From contig NZ_FOHX01000009.1 of assembly GCF_900111685.1 (NCBI RefSeq), forward strand, positions 300,006 to 364,005: a DNA stretch of 64,000 nucleotides, written 5' to 3'. The notes under the pieces were generated by a model, which saw nothing but the letters and a program-made list of their open reading frames with translations, was not told where the DNA came from and ran no database searches. The position numbers and the translations under genes were made by a program. Positions within the stretch are counted from its first letter, which is position 1. Each line of letters starts with the position of its first letter. Shown piece by piece: positions 15,999 to 26,479 of this stretch. This DNA comes from Nonomuraea wenchangensis. GTDB lineage: Bacteria > Actinomycetota > Actinomycetes > Streptosporangiales > Streptosporangiaceae.

Positions 15999-16889
15999 TT
16001 ACAGGCTATTGGAATGAATGTCCAAATAGTGCTTCTCGGCCGCGTTCCAGAACCTGACCAGCGCGGCCGCCGTCGTCTCCGGCGCCTCGACGGCGGGGGA
16101 GTGCACGGCGCCCGGCACGACCACGCACTCCGCGCCCAGCCTGGCGGCCATCTCCGACTGCGTCTCGGGGGACCAGCCGTCGTCGTCCTCGCCGTAGAGG
16201 ACGAGCGTGGGCACCTCGATCTGGCGCAGCTCGTCGGTGCGGTCGCGCATGGTGAGCACCTGCTCGGCCATGGACGACAGGCCGGTCGGCGAGTTGGCCA
16301 GCAGCCGCCGGCGCAGGAAGGCCACGATGTCGTCAGGAACGTCGCCCGCCAGCACCTCCGGCTCGAACCTGTGCTGCCACACGTGCTCCAGCCCGAGCTC
16401 GGGCACCTCTTCCATGATCTTCCTGCCGTTGCGCGCCCGCCGCCCCTCGATCCCCGCCGGGCCCGAGCCCATGAGCGTGAACGAGGCGAACTTCGTACGC
16501 CCGTCGATGACCGCCTCGCGGGCCACCAGACCGCCGAAGGAGTGGCCCACCAGGTGCATGGGCCCGCCGCCGCCGATCACCTGGGCGAGCGCGTCGAGGT
16601 CGGAGCCGAGGGCCGCGCAGGTGTAGGCGGCGGGGTCGTCGGGGCCCGGGGTTTCGTACTGGCCGCGCAGATCGACCGCCACCACGCGGCGGCCGGACTG
16701 CGCGAGCGTCATCAGGACCGCGATGAAGTCCTCCTTGCTGCCGGTCAGGCCGGGGACGAGGAGCGCGGGCCAGCGCTCAACCACACCACTGACCGGAAGA
16801 GCCTCCAGGACCGCGAACGTGCCCTGTGGCGTCTCGATCTTCTGTGGGGTGACGCCAGGAGGCAGGTCGAGGAATCGCGGCGTACTCAC
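15999..16889 (-). CDS. Alpha/beta-fold hydrolase
   Basis: A 296-residue serine hydrolase. It shows the oxyanion strand 'PALLVPGLTGSKEDF', the nucleophile elbow GHSFGG (Ser near residue 113), an acidic residue in 'LYGEDDDGWSPE', and a final His in 'VPGAVHSPAVE'. Esterases, haloperoxidase-like and lactone hydrolases share this layout, so the substrate is not predictable. The start is taken as GTG 16889; the frame continues to a TTG at 16901, and neither has a clear ribosome-binding site. It is upstream of and close to the MpaB-like gene, suggesting a joint role in oxidation and hydrolysis of a hydrophobic compound. Confidence 0.82.
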   Translation of the reverse strand: MSTPRFLDLPPGVTPQKIETPQGTFAVLEALPVSGVVERWPALLVPGLTGSKEDFIAVLMTLAQSGRRVVAVDLRGQYETPGPDDPAAYTCAALGSDLDALAQVIGGGGPMHLVGHSFGGLVAREAVIDGRTKFASFTLMGSGPAGIEGRRARNGRKIMEEVPELGLEHVWQHRFEPEVLAGDVPDDIVAFLRRRLLANSPTGLSSMAEQVLTMRDRTDELRQIEVPTLVLYGEDDDGWSPETQSEMAARLGAECVVVPGAVHSPAVEAPETTAAALVRFWNAAEKHYLDIHSNSL

Positions 16890-17010
16890 GTGGGGCAACA
16901 ATACCCAGAGGTCAGCGCCTCGACACCGGCATGCCCGTTACGCTGGTGCGACTTCGGGGGAGATGTCGCGAATGCCGGATCTTGCCGGCGCGCGTCCGCA
17001 CATGCAGAAA

Positions 17011-17051
17011 GGCGCGCACCCCGTACACGTGTTGTGTACGGGGTGCGCGCC
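17011..17051 (-). terminator. Terminator of the DEAD-box helicase gene
   Basis: A perfect 18-base-pair stem (17011-17028 with 17034-17051) has a five-base loop, and reading the minus strand it is followed by TTTCTG. It sits 20 bases beyond the helicase stop codon at 17072. Confidence 0.85.
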
Positions 17052-17071
17052 TTCGCGGTGGTGCCTGGGCG

Positions 17072-19396
<2,325 letters not shown>

Positions 19397-19634
19397 ATGA
19401 AGGCGGGCCTGCCGGGACCGACGGGTGGATGGACACCCCGTGTCTTGGGTCCTCGCGGTAGAGCCAGCCCTCTCGCGTCATCAGCGACCGCGGCCTCCTG
19501 GGAGCGGAGGTATCCGGGAGAAACCCCCGAATTTACACAGTGCGGTCGCACTTTCACAGAGCAGTGTACTCGATAGCACAACGCTGGCCGAGCTCGCGTA
19601 TGTTCCCGAAGATCTCCCGAAGTACGCTGCCAGC

Positions 19635-20276
19635 ATGAAGCAGTCTCCAGGAGTCGTCGACCTGCTCGGTGTGCTGGCGTACGCGGAACTCAGCGCCTAC
19701 GCCCGGATGACCGAGGACGCGGCCACGCTGGCGCCCTCGCTGGCCGACCGTGCGGCGCTGAGCGAGCTGGCGGTCGCCGAGTACGCCCACTTCCGCCTGC
19801 TGCGCGACAAGCTCACCGAACTGGGCGCCGATCCTGACGAGGCCATGGCGCCGTTCGCCGCGGCGCTGGACGCCTGGCACGCCCAGACCCGCCCGGCCGA
19901 CTGGCTGCAGGCGCTGGTCAAGACGTACGTCGGTGACGGCATCGCCAACGACTTCTACCGGGAGGTGGCCAGGCACCTCGACCCGGTGGTCGCCAAGCTG
20001 GTGGACGAGGTGCTGGTGGACGAGGGCCGCTCGCAGTTCGCGGTGGAGCGCGTACGCGCCGGGATCGAGGCGGACCCGGCGGCGGGCGCGCGGCTGGCGC
20101 TGTGGGCGCGGCGGCTCGTGGGCGAGGCGCTCAGCCAGGCCCAGCAGGTGGCGGCGGCGCGGCCGGAGCTGGCGCTGTCGCTGGTCGAGGCGAGCGGCGG
20201 GCAGGCCGACATCTCCCGGCTCTTCGCCACGCTGACCGAGGAGCACAACAAGCGCATGGCCGCCCTCGGCATCTAA
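19635..20276 (+). CDS. Ferritin-like-fold protein (MiaE-like diiron candidate)
   Basis: A 213-residue, all-helical protein that starts at ATG 19635. It has ferritin-like helices with carboxylate/His ligands: E in 'LLGVLAYAELSAYARM', the ExxH in 'VAEYAHFRLL', and a later 'LVDEGRSQFAVERV'. This resembles tRNA-hydroxylase MiaE and related diiron proteins, although the second ExxH is not clear. A diiron or metal-binding function is therefore inferred. It is divergent from the DEAD-box helicase gene. A ferritin-like gene also occurs next to rhlE in mycobacteria, which supports a conserved link to RNA metabolism. Confidence 0.8.
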   Translation: MKQSPGVVDLLGVLAYAELSAYARMTEDAATLAPSLADRAALSELAVAEYAHFRLLRDKLTELGADPDEAMAPFAAALDAWHAQTRPADWLQALVKTYVGDGIANDFYREVARHLDPVVAKLVDEVLVDEGRSQFAVERVRAGIEADPAAGARLALWARRLVGEALSQAQQVAAARPELALSLVEASGGQADISRLFATLTEEHNKRMAALGI

Positions 20277-20646
20277 AAGGCCGGGCGGCCGAAAGTAGGC
20301 CGGATGGGCGGCGCGGAGCGGCGCAACGGTTGTACCGTGCCAGCATGAGGGCCTTGCGACGCGACGGCGGTTCACTCACCAGATGCGGGCCTAACCGCTG
20401 GACCTCACGGGCGGTGCTGCGACGGGAAAGCTTGCGCTGCCCGGCCACCGCCCAGCACAGGCACCCCGCCCCGAGGGCGCACCGCCCGCCACCGGGCTGC
20501 CGCCTCGCGGCCCGCCACCTCCCAAGCTGACCCCGCGAACCCGCCTCCCGCGCGGACCGGCCTGTCGCGCGGACCCGCCTCCCGCGGACGCGGAAGCGAC
20601 GCCGGGGGCACGGCGGATGGTGAGCCGTGCCCCCGGCTCCGGGACG
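20277..20646. other. Intergenic region without a convincing gene
   Basis: About 370 bases separate two convergent genes. The short open frames here have no ribosome-binding site or recognisable product. The only clear structure is the hairpin at 20601-20637. Confidence 0.6.
20601..20637 (-). terminator. Terminator of the DUF3107 gene
   Basis: A 14-base-pair perfect stem (20601-20614 with 20624-20637) with a nine-base loop lies ten bases beyond the stop of the minus-strand DUF3107 gene. Confidence 0.7.
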
Positions 20647-20877
20647 CTAGAGCGTGCCGCCGAAGCCCACCGGCCTGCTCTCGTCCTCGCCGATCTCGAT
20701 GAACCCGAGCGCGGACACCGGCACGACCACCCGCCGCCCCTTCACGTCGGTGATGGCGAAGACGCCACGCTCGACCGAGAGCGCGTTCCTGATCTCCTCC
20801 TCGACCTGCTCGGCGGACAGGTCGGTCTCGACAACGAGCTCGCGGTGCACGGAACGTACGCCGATCTTGACTTCCAT
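20647..20877 (-). CDS. DUF3107 family protein
   Basis: The 76-residue protein is a textbook DUF3107 member: 'MEVKIGVRSVHREL', an acidic helix with 'SAEQVEEEIRNAL', then 'VFAITDVKGRRVVVPVSALGFIEIG' ending in 'VGFGGTL'. The family is small, actinobacterial and predicted to bind ATP or nucleic acid (an ATP-binding protein annotation is sometimes used), but the role is unknown. In mycobacteria the orthologue (TB9.4) also neighbours a TetR gene. Here it lies 90 bases downstream of the TetR gene on the same strand and probably shares its transcript. The start is ATG 20877, preceded by GGGAG. Confidence 0.9.
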   Translation of the reverse strand: MEVKIGVRSVHRELVVETDLSAEQVEEEIRNALSVERGVFAITDVKGRRVVVPVSALGFIEIGEDESRPVGFGGTL

Positions 20878-20966
20878 CGTGGCTCCCTCATGGACGGGCT
20901 GGGCTCAACCCCATCGTGGCCTCTGCCGTACGACGGACACACGGATGATCGCGCCCAGCGAACGGG

Positions 20967-21599
20967 TTATGCCGTACGCGGAAAACCGCTGATGCCGCGC
21001 CAGGCGAGGCGGGCCATCATCTGCTCGGCCGCGTCCTTGGGGATGGAGCCGTGCGTCGTCACCCAGTAGCGGGCGCTCACCTCGGCCATGCCGACCAGGC
21101 CGACGCCCAGCAGATGGGCCTCGTCGCTGGTGCAGCCGGTGTCCTCCTGGATGAGCGCGCTGACCATCTCCGCGCACTCGCGCAGGGACCGCTCCACGCG
21201 CTGCCGCACCGGGGCGACGTTGCGCAGGTCGGACTCGAAGACGAGGCGGAAGGCCTCGCCCTGGGTGGAGACGAAGTCGAAGAACGCCTGGAAGGTGGCT
21301 TGCACGCGCAGTTTGTTCTCGTTGGTGGAGGCCAGGGCCTCCCTGCAGCGGTTGACCATGTCGTCGACGTGCAGGTCGAGCAGCGCGAGGTAGAGCTCCA
21401 GCTTGCCCGGGAAGTGCTGGTAGAGCACGGGCTTGCTGACCCCTGCCCGATCGGCGATCTCGTCCATGGCGGCCGCGTGGTAGCCGTTCTCGACGAACAC
21501 TTCCTGCGCCGCGCTCAGGAGCTGCCGGCGGCGGGCGAGTCGGGGCAGCCGGGTGCCCCGGGGCTTGGCGTCCGGGGTTGCGGTCACGCGGGTCTCCAT
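20967..21599 (-). CDS. TetR/AcrR-family transcriptional regulator
   Basis: A 210-residue regulator with a TetR N-terminal helix-turn-helix: 'RRRQLLSAAQEVFVENGYHAAAMDEIADRAGVSKPVLYQHFPGKLELYLALLD' (about residues 18-70). The C-terminal ligand domain is all helical. The family represses until a small ligand binds. The start is taken as ATG 21599 (METRVTATP); an in-frame ATG at 21635 would add 12 residues. Five 16-base palindromic elements lie just upstream (21636-21744), which are good candidates for its own operator, so autoregulation is likely. In mycobacteria the equivalent gene is next to DUF3107 and the rhlE helicase. Confidence 0.9.
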   Translation of the reverse strand: METRVTATPDAKPRGTRLPRLARRRQLLSAAQEVFVENGYHAAAMDEIADRAGVSKPVLYQHFPGKLELYLALLDLHVDDMVNRCREALASTNENKLRVQATFQAFFDFVSTQGEAFRLVFESDLRNVAPVRQRVERSLRECAEMVSALIQEDTGCTSDEAHLLGVGLVGMAEVSARYWVTTHGSIPKDAAEQMMARLAWRGISGFPRTA

Positions 21600-21635
21600 T
21601 GGTCTCTCAGCGCTCTCAGCGGGTCGTGCGGACAT

Positions 21636-21744
21636 CCTACGGGCGAGTAGGCACGTCGTCCTACGCGCGAGTAGGGTCGCCCTACGCGCGAATAGGCCGG
21701 TCGTTCCGCGCGCGAGCAGGCTGGTCGTCCCGCGCGCGGGCAGG
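21636..21744. promoter_or_regulatory. Array of five 16-bp imperfect palindromes upstream of the TetR gene
   Basis: Five related 16-base elements occur at 21636, 21660, 21681, 21705 and 21729. The best, CCTACGCGCGAGTAGG (21660-21675), has CCTAC/GTAGG arms around a CG-rich core. The first three keep the arms, while the last two drift to CCGC...GCAGG. Spacing is 24, 21, 24 and 24 bases. The position between the start of the TetR gene and the upstream gene on the same strand fits a multi-site operator. Confidence 0.6.
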
Positions 21745-21765
21745 CGTCACACCCGGCGGCGGTCG

Positions 21766-21981
21766 TCACCGGTATTCGTCGTCGTCGAGCTCGACCTCGC
21801 GGTCCTGCTCGGCCGCGTCGGCGGGGTTGACGTCCAGCGGCAGCTCGCGGCGCAGCCCGCCGGTCGCCCGCTCCATCTCGCGCTGCTGCTCGGCCGCGTC
21901 GGCCTCGGGCGCCTCGATCGACAACTCCTCGACCTCCTCGTCGAAGGGCCCCTCGTCCCCGCGAACGTCCATCTCCGACAT
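21766..21981 (-). CDS. Small acidic conserved protein with repeated ADAAEQ motifs
   Basis: A 71-residue, very acidic protein with a good ribosome-binding site (GGAGGGGG, eight bases before ATG 21981). The motif ADAAEQ occurs twice (about residues 27-32 and 54-59), each followed by a short charged run, and the C-terminus is DDDEY-R. There are no cysteines or hydrophobic segments, so it is probably disordered or helical. I have seen the 'ADAxEQ' pattern in short actinobacterial proteins, but no function is assigned. It shares direction with the LigD-like gene upstream and lies 35 bases from it. Confidence 0.7.
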   Translation of the reverse strand: MSEMDVRGDEGPFDEEVEELSIEAPEADAAEQQREMERATGGLRRELPLDVNPADAAEQDREVELDDDEYR

Positions 21982-22016
21982 CTTGTGGTCCCCCTCCAGG
22001 TGTGGACGGCTCCAGA

Positions 22017-22895
22017 CTACGCCCGCGCGAAAAGGTCGCCGCGGTTCTCCGCTCTCGCGAGTACGTCCGGCGCGGTGAACACCAGGTCCTCCGGACGCTC
22101 ACAGCTTTCCACCTCTTTCCACGTGAGGGGCGTCGACACGGTCGGCCGCTCGCGGGCCCGCAGTGAGTAGGGGGCCACGGTGGTCTTCGCGGGGTTGTTC
22201 TGGCTCCAGTCGATGAAGACCTTGCCGGGCCTCGCGGCCTTGGCCATGACGCTGACGACCTCCTTCGGGTGCTCCTTCTCCAGGAGCCTGGCCAGCCTCC
22301 TTGCGTACGCGGAGGGCTCCTCCCTGCAGTCCCAGTCCGCGTAGAGCTGCATGCCCTTGCTGCCGCTGGTCTTCGGCCGGGCGGTCAGCCCTTCCGCCTT
22401 CAGCACCTCGCGCAGCATGAGCGCGACCTCGGCGCACTGGACGATCGTCGCCGGCGCTCCGGGGTCGAGGTCGAAGACGATCATGTCCGGGGGCAGCGCC
22501 TTGCCGTCGTCGTCCACGCGCCACTGCGGCACGTGCAGCTCCAGTGCGGCGAGGTTGGCGTAGTAGACGATCGTCGGCAGGTCCTCGATCACGGCGAAGT
22601 CGATGCTCTCGCGGTTCTTGGTGCTGCCGGGGGCGGGCAGGTTGACCCGGCGTACCCAGTCGGGGGTGTGGTCGGGGGCGTTCTTCTCGAAGAAGGACTG
22701 GCCGGTCACGCCGTTGGGGTAGCGCTTGACGGTCAGCGGGCGGCCCGCGAGGTGCGGCAGCAGGACGGGGGCGATCCGGCTGTAGTAGTCGATGACCTCG
22801 GCCTTGGTGAAGCCGCAGTCCGGATAGAGCACCTTGTCCAGGTTGCTGAGGGTCAGCTCGCGTCCGTCCACCTTGACGGGGACCTTCTTGGCCAC
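22017..22895 (-). CDS. LigD-type polymerase/primase domain protein (NHEJ)
   Basis: A 292-residue stand-alone archaeo-eukaryotic-primase-type polymerase as in the LigD POL domain. Markers are the opening 'VKVDGRELTLSNLDKVLYPDCGFTKAEVIDYY', 'RPLTVKRYPNGV', 'FFEKNAPDHTPDW', and the DLDPG metal-binding Asp pair in 'MIVFDLDPGAP'. Also present are 'TSGSKGMQLYADW' with the nucleotide-binding Ser/Lys, and the late 'VFIDWSQNNPAKTTVAPYSLRAR'. It fills ends and adds ribonucleotides during non-homologous end joining. The ligase and phosphoesterase domains of full LigD are absent and must be encoded elsewhere. It is divergently transcribed from ku, 140 bases apart, consistent with joint control. Confidence 0.93.
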   Translation of the reverse strand: MAKKVPVKVDGRELTLSNLDKVLYPDCGFTKAEVIDYYSRIAPVLLPHLAGRPLTVKRYPNGVTGQSFFEKNAPDHTPDWVRRVNLPAPGSTKNRESIDFAVIEDLPTIVYYANLAALELHVPQWRVDDDGKALPPDMIVFDLDPGAPATIVQCAEVALMLREVLKAEGLTARPKTSGSKGMQLYADWDCREEPSAYARRLARLLEKEHPKEVVSVMAKAARPGKVFIDWSQNNPAKTTVAPYSLRARERPTVSTPLTWKEVESCERPEDLVFTAPDVLARAENRGDLFARA

Positions 22896-23035
22896 GGGGG
22901 CACCTCCCTTCGCGCTCGTCCGTCCGCACGGTGTACGCCACCTCCCCGGCTAGATCGGGCCTAACCCACCGATTTGGTCGTGCCGTGCCGGGTATGTGCC
23001 CATTGGCCAACGATGGAGAGCCTGAGGAGTGAACC

Positions 23036-23947
23036 ATGCGCAGCATCTGGAAGGGTGCGATCTCCTTCGGCCTGGTCACGATCCCCGTCAAGCTCTACTC
23101 CGCGACCGAGCAGAAGGACGTGTCGTTCCACCAGGTGCACCGCGCGGACGGCGGGCGCATCCGCTACAAGCGCGTGTGCCAGCTCGACGGCGAGGAGATC
23201 CCCTACGCCGACATCGCCAAGGGCTACGAGCTGGCCACGGGCGAGATGGTCGTGCTCACCGACGAGGACTTCGAGGACCTGCCCCTGACCACGTCCCGCA
23301 GGATCGACGTGCTGCAGTTCACCCCCGCTGAGCAGATCGACCCCATCTACTTCGCCAAGTCGTACTATCTGGAGCCCGACGCGCAGGGGGCGAAGCCGTA
23401 CGTGCTGCTGCGCGACGCCCTGGAGAGCTCGGGCCAGGTCGCCGTGGTCAAGGTGGCGCTGCGCCAGCGGGAGTCGCTGGCGACGCTGCGCGTCCGCGAC
23501 GGCGTCTTCGTCCTGGAGACCATGCTCTGGCCGGACGAGATCCGCGCGCCCGACTTCGAGTTCCTGGAGGAGGACATCGAGGTACGCGCCCAGGAGCTCA
23601 AGATGGCCGAGTCGCTCATCAGCACGATGGAGTCCGACTTCGACCCGAGCGAGTACCACGACACCTACCGCGAGGCGCTCCAGCACGTGATCGAGGCCAA
23701 GGTGGAGGGCAAGGAGGTCGTCCCGGCCGCCGAGGAGGAGGAAGCCGGGCCGGCCGTGGACCTGATGGCGGCGCTACGGGCCAGCGTCGAGGCGGCCAAG
23801 CGGGAACGGGAGGGCGCCCCCGCCAAGCCCAGGAAGGCCGCCTCGGGGAAGGCGAAGGACACGAAGGCGGGCTCCAAGGCCGACACGGCGAAGGAGGAGA
23901 AGGAGGAGAAGGCCCCCGCCAGGCGCAAGACCCGCAAGTCCGCCTGA
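23036..23947 (+). CDS. ku: Ku DNA end-binding protein
   Basis: The 303-residue bacterial Ku begins with the hallmark 'MRSIWKGAISFGLVTIPVKLYSATE' and 'VSFHQVHRADGGRIRYKR', continues with 'GYELATGEMVVLTDEDFEDLPL', and ends with the basic Lys/Ala-rich tail (about residues 255-303) typical of actinobacterial Ku. It forms a homodimer ring on double-strand ends and recruits LigD. The start is ATG 23036 with GAGGAG immediately upstream. The tail probably adds DNA binding. It pairs with the divergent LigD polymerase gene. Confidence 0.96.
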   Translation: MRSIWKGAISFGLVTIPVKLYSATEQKDVSFHQVHRADGGRIRYKRVCQLDGEEIPYADIAKGYELATGEMVVLTDEDFEDLPLTTSRRIDVLQFTPAEQIDPIYFAKSYYLEPDAQGAKPYVLLRDALESSGQVAVVKVALRQRESLATLRVRDGVFVLETMLWPDEIRAPDFEFLEEDIEVRAQELKMAESLISTMESDFDPSEYHDTYREALQHVIEAKVEGKEVVPAAEEEEAGPAVDLMAALRASVEAAKREREGAPAKPRKAASGKAKDTKAGSKADTAKEEKEEKAPARRKTRKSA

Positions 23948-23965
23948 CCCCTCCTCCCGGCCGGG

Positions 23966-24832
23966 TCAGTACCCTGTTCCCCGGCCCAGCGGGCCGTACG
24001 CCTCGTCCGTGACCTGCTCCAGGACCTGGTTCTGCGGGCCGTAGGCGGTGACCGTCACCGGTGGCGAGTCCAGGACGGTGGACGGCTTGCCGCCATCGGG
24101 GCTGGGGACCGGCTTTCCGAGCACCCGGGCGATGAAGAAGCCGTCGGCGATGCGCGCGTCGGTACGCCGCCCGTCCGCCCAGTCGATCTCGACCCGTCGT
24201 ACGTCGGCCGTGACCCGGCCGACCACGACCCGGTAGGTCTGGTCTCTCGTCGCCTTGTCCCGCTCCTCCTCGTAGCGCGACTGCGAGGTGTAGGCGTCCA
24301 CCTGGAGGGCGCCGGGGAAGCCCCTCATGTTCCCCGGAGCCTTGAACCCCCAGTAGGTGAAGACCGCCCGCTCCGCGAGTTCCTCCGGCGTGCTCGGCGT
24401 GCACAGGACGAAGCCGGCACGGCTGCCGACCAGAGCGGTCGATCCGCCCTCGTCCCGGTACTCCACCAGCAGCCGGAAGTCCTCGACAGCGCCGTGCTCG
24501 GGGATGCGCCGGCGACCGTCCATGCTGTGCACGGGGCCTCCCTGGGGCATGCACGCGCGTACGGCCCGCGCCTGCTCGGGGGTGTTGTCCGGCAGGCGGT
24601 CCACCTCCGCCGCGGTGACCCCGTCGGGGCCTGCGCCGGTCGCGCCGGTCGCGACGGTCACCGCGGCGATCACCGACGCGGCCGCGGCGAGCCCGGCGAC
24701 CGACAAGGAGAGGCGGCGGCGCCGCGTGGAGCCGGCCCGCGCCCGTGCCGCGCAGGCGAGCGCGTCGACGGGCCTCGCCTCGTCCGCCATCCGCCGCAGC
24801 TCGGCGGAGATCCGCTGTTCGTCGAGGGTCAT
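23966..24832 (-). CDS. Membrane-bound putative anti-sigma / sensor partner of the ECF sigma factor
   Basis: A 288-residue protein. The N-terminal 40 residues are cytoplasmic and charged (LDEQRISAELRRMADEARP). One membrane helix follows (about 41-63, LSVAGLAAAASVIAAVTVA) and then an extracytoplasmic domain of about 220 residues. The layout matches the membrane-bound partners encoded after SigE-family sigma factors (CU044_5270-like). It begins one base after the sigma gene's stop, so the two are cotranscribed and coupled. By analogy the cytoplasmic part should hold the sigma factor until an envelope signal arrives. No zinc-binding HxxxCxxC motif is present, so it is not a ZAS anti-sigma factor. 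Confidence 0.75.
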   Translation of the reverse strand: MTLDEQRISAELRRMADEARPVDALACAARARAGSTRRRRLSLSVAGLAAAASVIAAVTVATGATGAGPDGVTAAEVDRLPDNTPEQARAVRACMPQGGPVHSMDGRRRIPEHGAVEDFRLLVEYRDEGGSTALVGSRAGFVLCTPSTPEELAERAVFTYWGFKAPGNMRGFPGALQVDAYTSQSRYEEERDKATRDQTYRVVVGRVTADVRRVEIDWADGRRTDARIADGFFIARVLGKPVPSPDGGKPSTVLDSPPVTVTAYGPQNQVLEQVTDEAYGPLGRGTGY

Positions 24833-24833
24833 C

Positions 24834-25334
24834 TCAGGCCTCCATGGTGATGGTCTCGCCGATCAGCTCGCGCAACCGGGCGACGGCTTGGTGCGTCTGG
24901 CTGCGTACGGTCCCCACCGAGCAGCCCATGATCCGGGCGACCTCCGACTCCGGGAGGTCCTCGTAGTAGCGGAGCACCAGGACCGCTCTCTTGCGCGGCG
25001 GCAGGGTCCGGAGCGCGCGGGCCAGGGTGAGGCGGGTCTCGACCTCGTCGGTCCGGTCGCCGGCGGCCCGGTCGGGCGGTGACAGGACCGGCTGTTCGCG
25101 TCCCCAGCGCGGGCTTCGCCAGCGGCCGGCCTGTTCGTGGTACATGACGCGGCGCACGTACGCCTCCGGGCTGTCGCGGATCCGCCGCCAGTGCCCGGCG
25201 GTCTTGGCCAGCGCGGTCTGGAGCAGGTCCTCGGCGGCGTGCTGATCGCCGGTCAGGAGGTACGCGAGCCTGATCAGCCGGTCGGAACGGCTGATGACGA
25301 ACTCGGTGAAGTCACGCTGCTGGTCGGGGTGCAA
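24834..25334 (-). CDS. SigE-family ECF RNA polymerase sigma factor
   Basis: A 166-residue group-IV sigma factor. Region 2 is 'DFTEFVISRSDRLIRLAYLLTGDQHAAEDLLQTALAKTAGHW' with the usual DA-EDL-Q pattern. Region 4 is 'LRTLPPRKRAVLVLRYYEDLPESEVARIMGCSVGTVRSQTHQAVARLREL'. This is the SigE50-like class common in actinomycetes. The TTG at 25334 is preferred because GAGGAG lies at the right distance; GTG 25358 would add eight residues but has its AGGTGG directly abutting. It is followed immediately by the membrane partner gene. Targets are unknown. The three small secreted proteins directly beyond it are possible regulon members (inference). Confidence 0.88.
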   Translation of the reverse strand: MHPDQQRDFTEFVISRSDRLIRLAYLLTGDQHAAEDLLQTALAKTAGHWRRIRDSPEAYVRRVMYHEQAGRWRSPRWGREQPVLSPPDRAAGDRTDEVETRLTLARALRTLPPRKRAVLVLRYYEDLPESEVARIMGCSVGTVRSQTHQAVARLRELIGETITMEA

Positions 25335-25464
25335 GGGCTCTCCTCGGGTCTCACCCACCTAGATGCGGGCGGGCCCGCGGATCTATGGTGCGGCGTCCGA
25401 TGGCCGCCCACCGACTGCTCAAATAGGGCATTTCGGATAATTCATGCGGTATCAATGCATAAAC

Positions 25465-25644
25465 GTGTAATACAAGCAATGCCCCTCTTAATACGTGGCA
25501 AAATAGGGCGATTTCTGTTTGTGTACCCCTGGTGTCGGAAATGACATTTACCGGATGACTCAACGGCGGTCGTCCGAAACGTTTTTTCCGGTAATGCCGG
25601 AAAGATCGAGTACGGGGCAATCGATCCTTTAGGGGGAAAACGCA
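25465..25644 (+). promoter_or_regulatory. Promoter and leader of the first small secreted protein gene
   Basis: About 180 bases here are recognisably repeated, in opposite orientation, before the third family member (27702-27878). Shared blocks include GCAAAATAGGG around 25498-25508, ATGACATTTACCGGATGACT (25541-25560), and the last 34 bases (25611-25644), which contain the AGGGGG ribosome-binding site eight bases before the ATG. A small hairpin TTTCCGG-TAATG-CCGGAAA lies at 25585-25603. The region is AT-richer than its surroundings. Confidence 0.65.
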
Positions 25645-26016
25645 ATGCCCAAGCTCAGGAGTGTTATCGCGGGCCTCGCCATCGGCACGGCCATGACCGG
25701 TGGCGCGGTCGCCGCGAGCGCCGCCACCTCTGCCGCCAGTGCCGCCACCCAGGTCAGCACGGGCACCACTGTCGCGACCGGCTGGGGCTGCGGCCACCGG
25801 AGCCGCTGCGGCTGGGGCGGGTGGGGCGGCTGGCGCCGCGGCCACCACCAGAGGACGCGGGTGAACGTCGACAACAACAACTTCAACTTCAACCGCACCT
25901 TCAACAACCGCCGGGAAATCGACCGCCGGTTCCACCGCCACCACCACAACCCGATGACCGGCTACGGCGCGAGTGGGCTCGCCACCACCAGTGACGCCGA
26001 CGACGACATCGACTGA
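25645..26016 (+). CDS. Small secreted Gly/Trp/His/Asn-rich protein, family member 1
   Basis: A 123-residue exported protein. Residues 1-35 form a signal peptide (MPKLRSVIAGLAIGTAMTGG, then an AxA-rich cleavage region). The mature part has a 'GWGCG-x4-CGWGGWGGW' block with two Cys (C-x5-C), a basic His/Arg segment, an Asn/Phe-rich run (DNNNFNFN), a His cluster (HRHHH), and an acidic end (DADDDID). Two paralogues follow at 26558 and 27294 with the same order of segments. No enzyme motif is present. Possible roles are cell-surface structure, metal binding by the His-rich part, or a matrix/peptide precursor; these are guesses. AGGGGG lies eight bases before the ATG. Confidence 0.8.
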   Translation: MPKLRSVIAGLAIGTAMTGGAVAASAATSAASAATQVSTGTTVATGWGCGHRSRCGWGGWGGWRRGHHQRTRVNVDNNNFNFNRTFNNRREIDRRFHRHHHNPMTGYGASGLATTSDADDDID

Positions 26017-26040
26017 TCAGGTCGCGTGACGATGGAAGAA

Positions 26041-26070
26041 GGAATCGCCCGCTGACGGCGAATCCCTTTT
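26041..26070 (+). terminator. Terminator of family member 1
   Basis: GGAATCGCC and GGCGAATCC form a nine-base-pair stem with one mismatch, followed by CCTTTT. The hairpin starts 25 bases after the stop codon. Confidence 0.65.
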
Positions 26071-26094
26071 CCTCGTCTCCATGGCGATCCTGCT

Positions 26095-26126
26095 GAGGGT
26101 TCCCCGGCATCCGCCGGGGGACCCTC
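26095..26126. terminator. Strong hairpin, probable second terminator
   Basis: A 14-base-pair stem (one G-U pair) between 26095-26108 and 26113-26126 has an ATCC loop. It may back up the terminator of family member 1. Confidence 0.5.
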
Positions 26127-26446
26127 TATGCATTTCCCGGGAAGGACGGCTCGGAGCCGGCCTGCCGCGGCGCGACAAGGCGCTGCGGCCTTTGTCATGT
26201 CACGTTCCTCTGGGGTGGGTGATGCACGGGGGCGGAAGGGGCTGTGCGCGGACCTGGGGGCGTCAGCGGCCATCCGGTCGGCCTGCTGCGGGGGGCCAGG
26301 TGGCGGGTCGCCCGCCCTTGGAGACGCCGCTCGGGGTCGCCCGGCCATCGGGGGTGCGGCGACGGGGGAGGGACCTTGCGCGGTCGAGGGCCATCACATA
26401 TGGCGCCCAAGGAGTGACCCCGCGCCAGGCGACCCCGGCATGAAGA

Positions 26447-26479
26447 AGTGCCCGTGTTCACCATGTGAACACGGGCACT
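26447..26479 (-). terminator. Terminator of family member 2
   Basis: A perfect 15-base-pair stem (26447-26461 with 26465-26479) with a three-base loop. Read on the minus strand it is followed by TCTTCA. It lies 79 bases beyond the stop of the gene at 26558. Confidence 0.75.
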
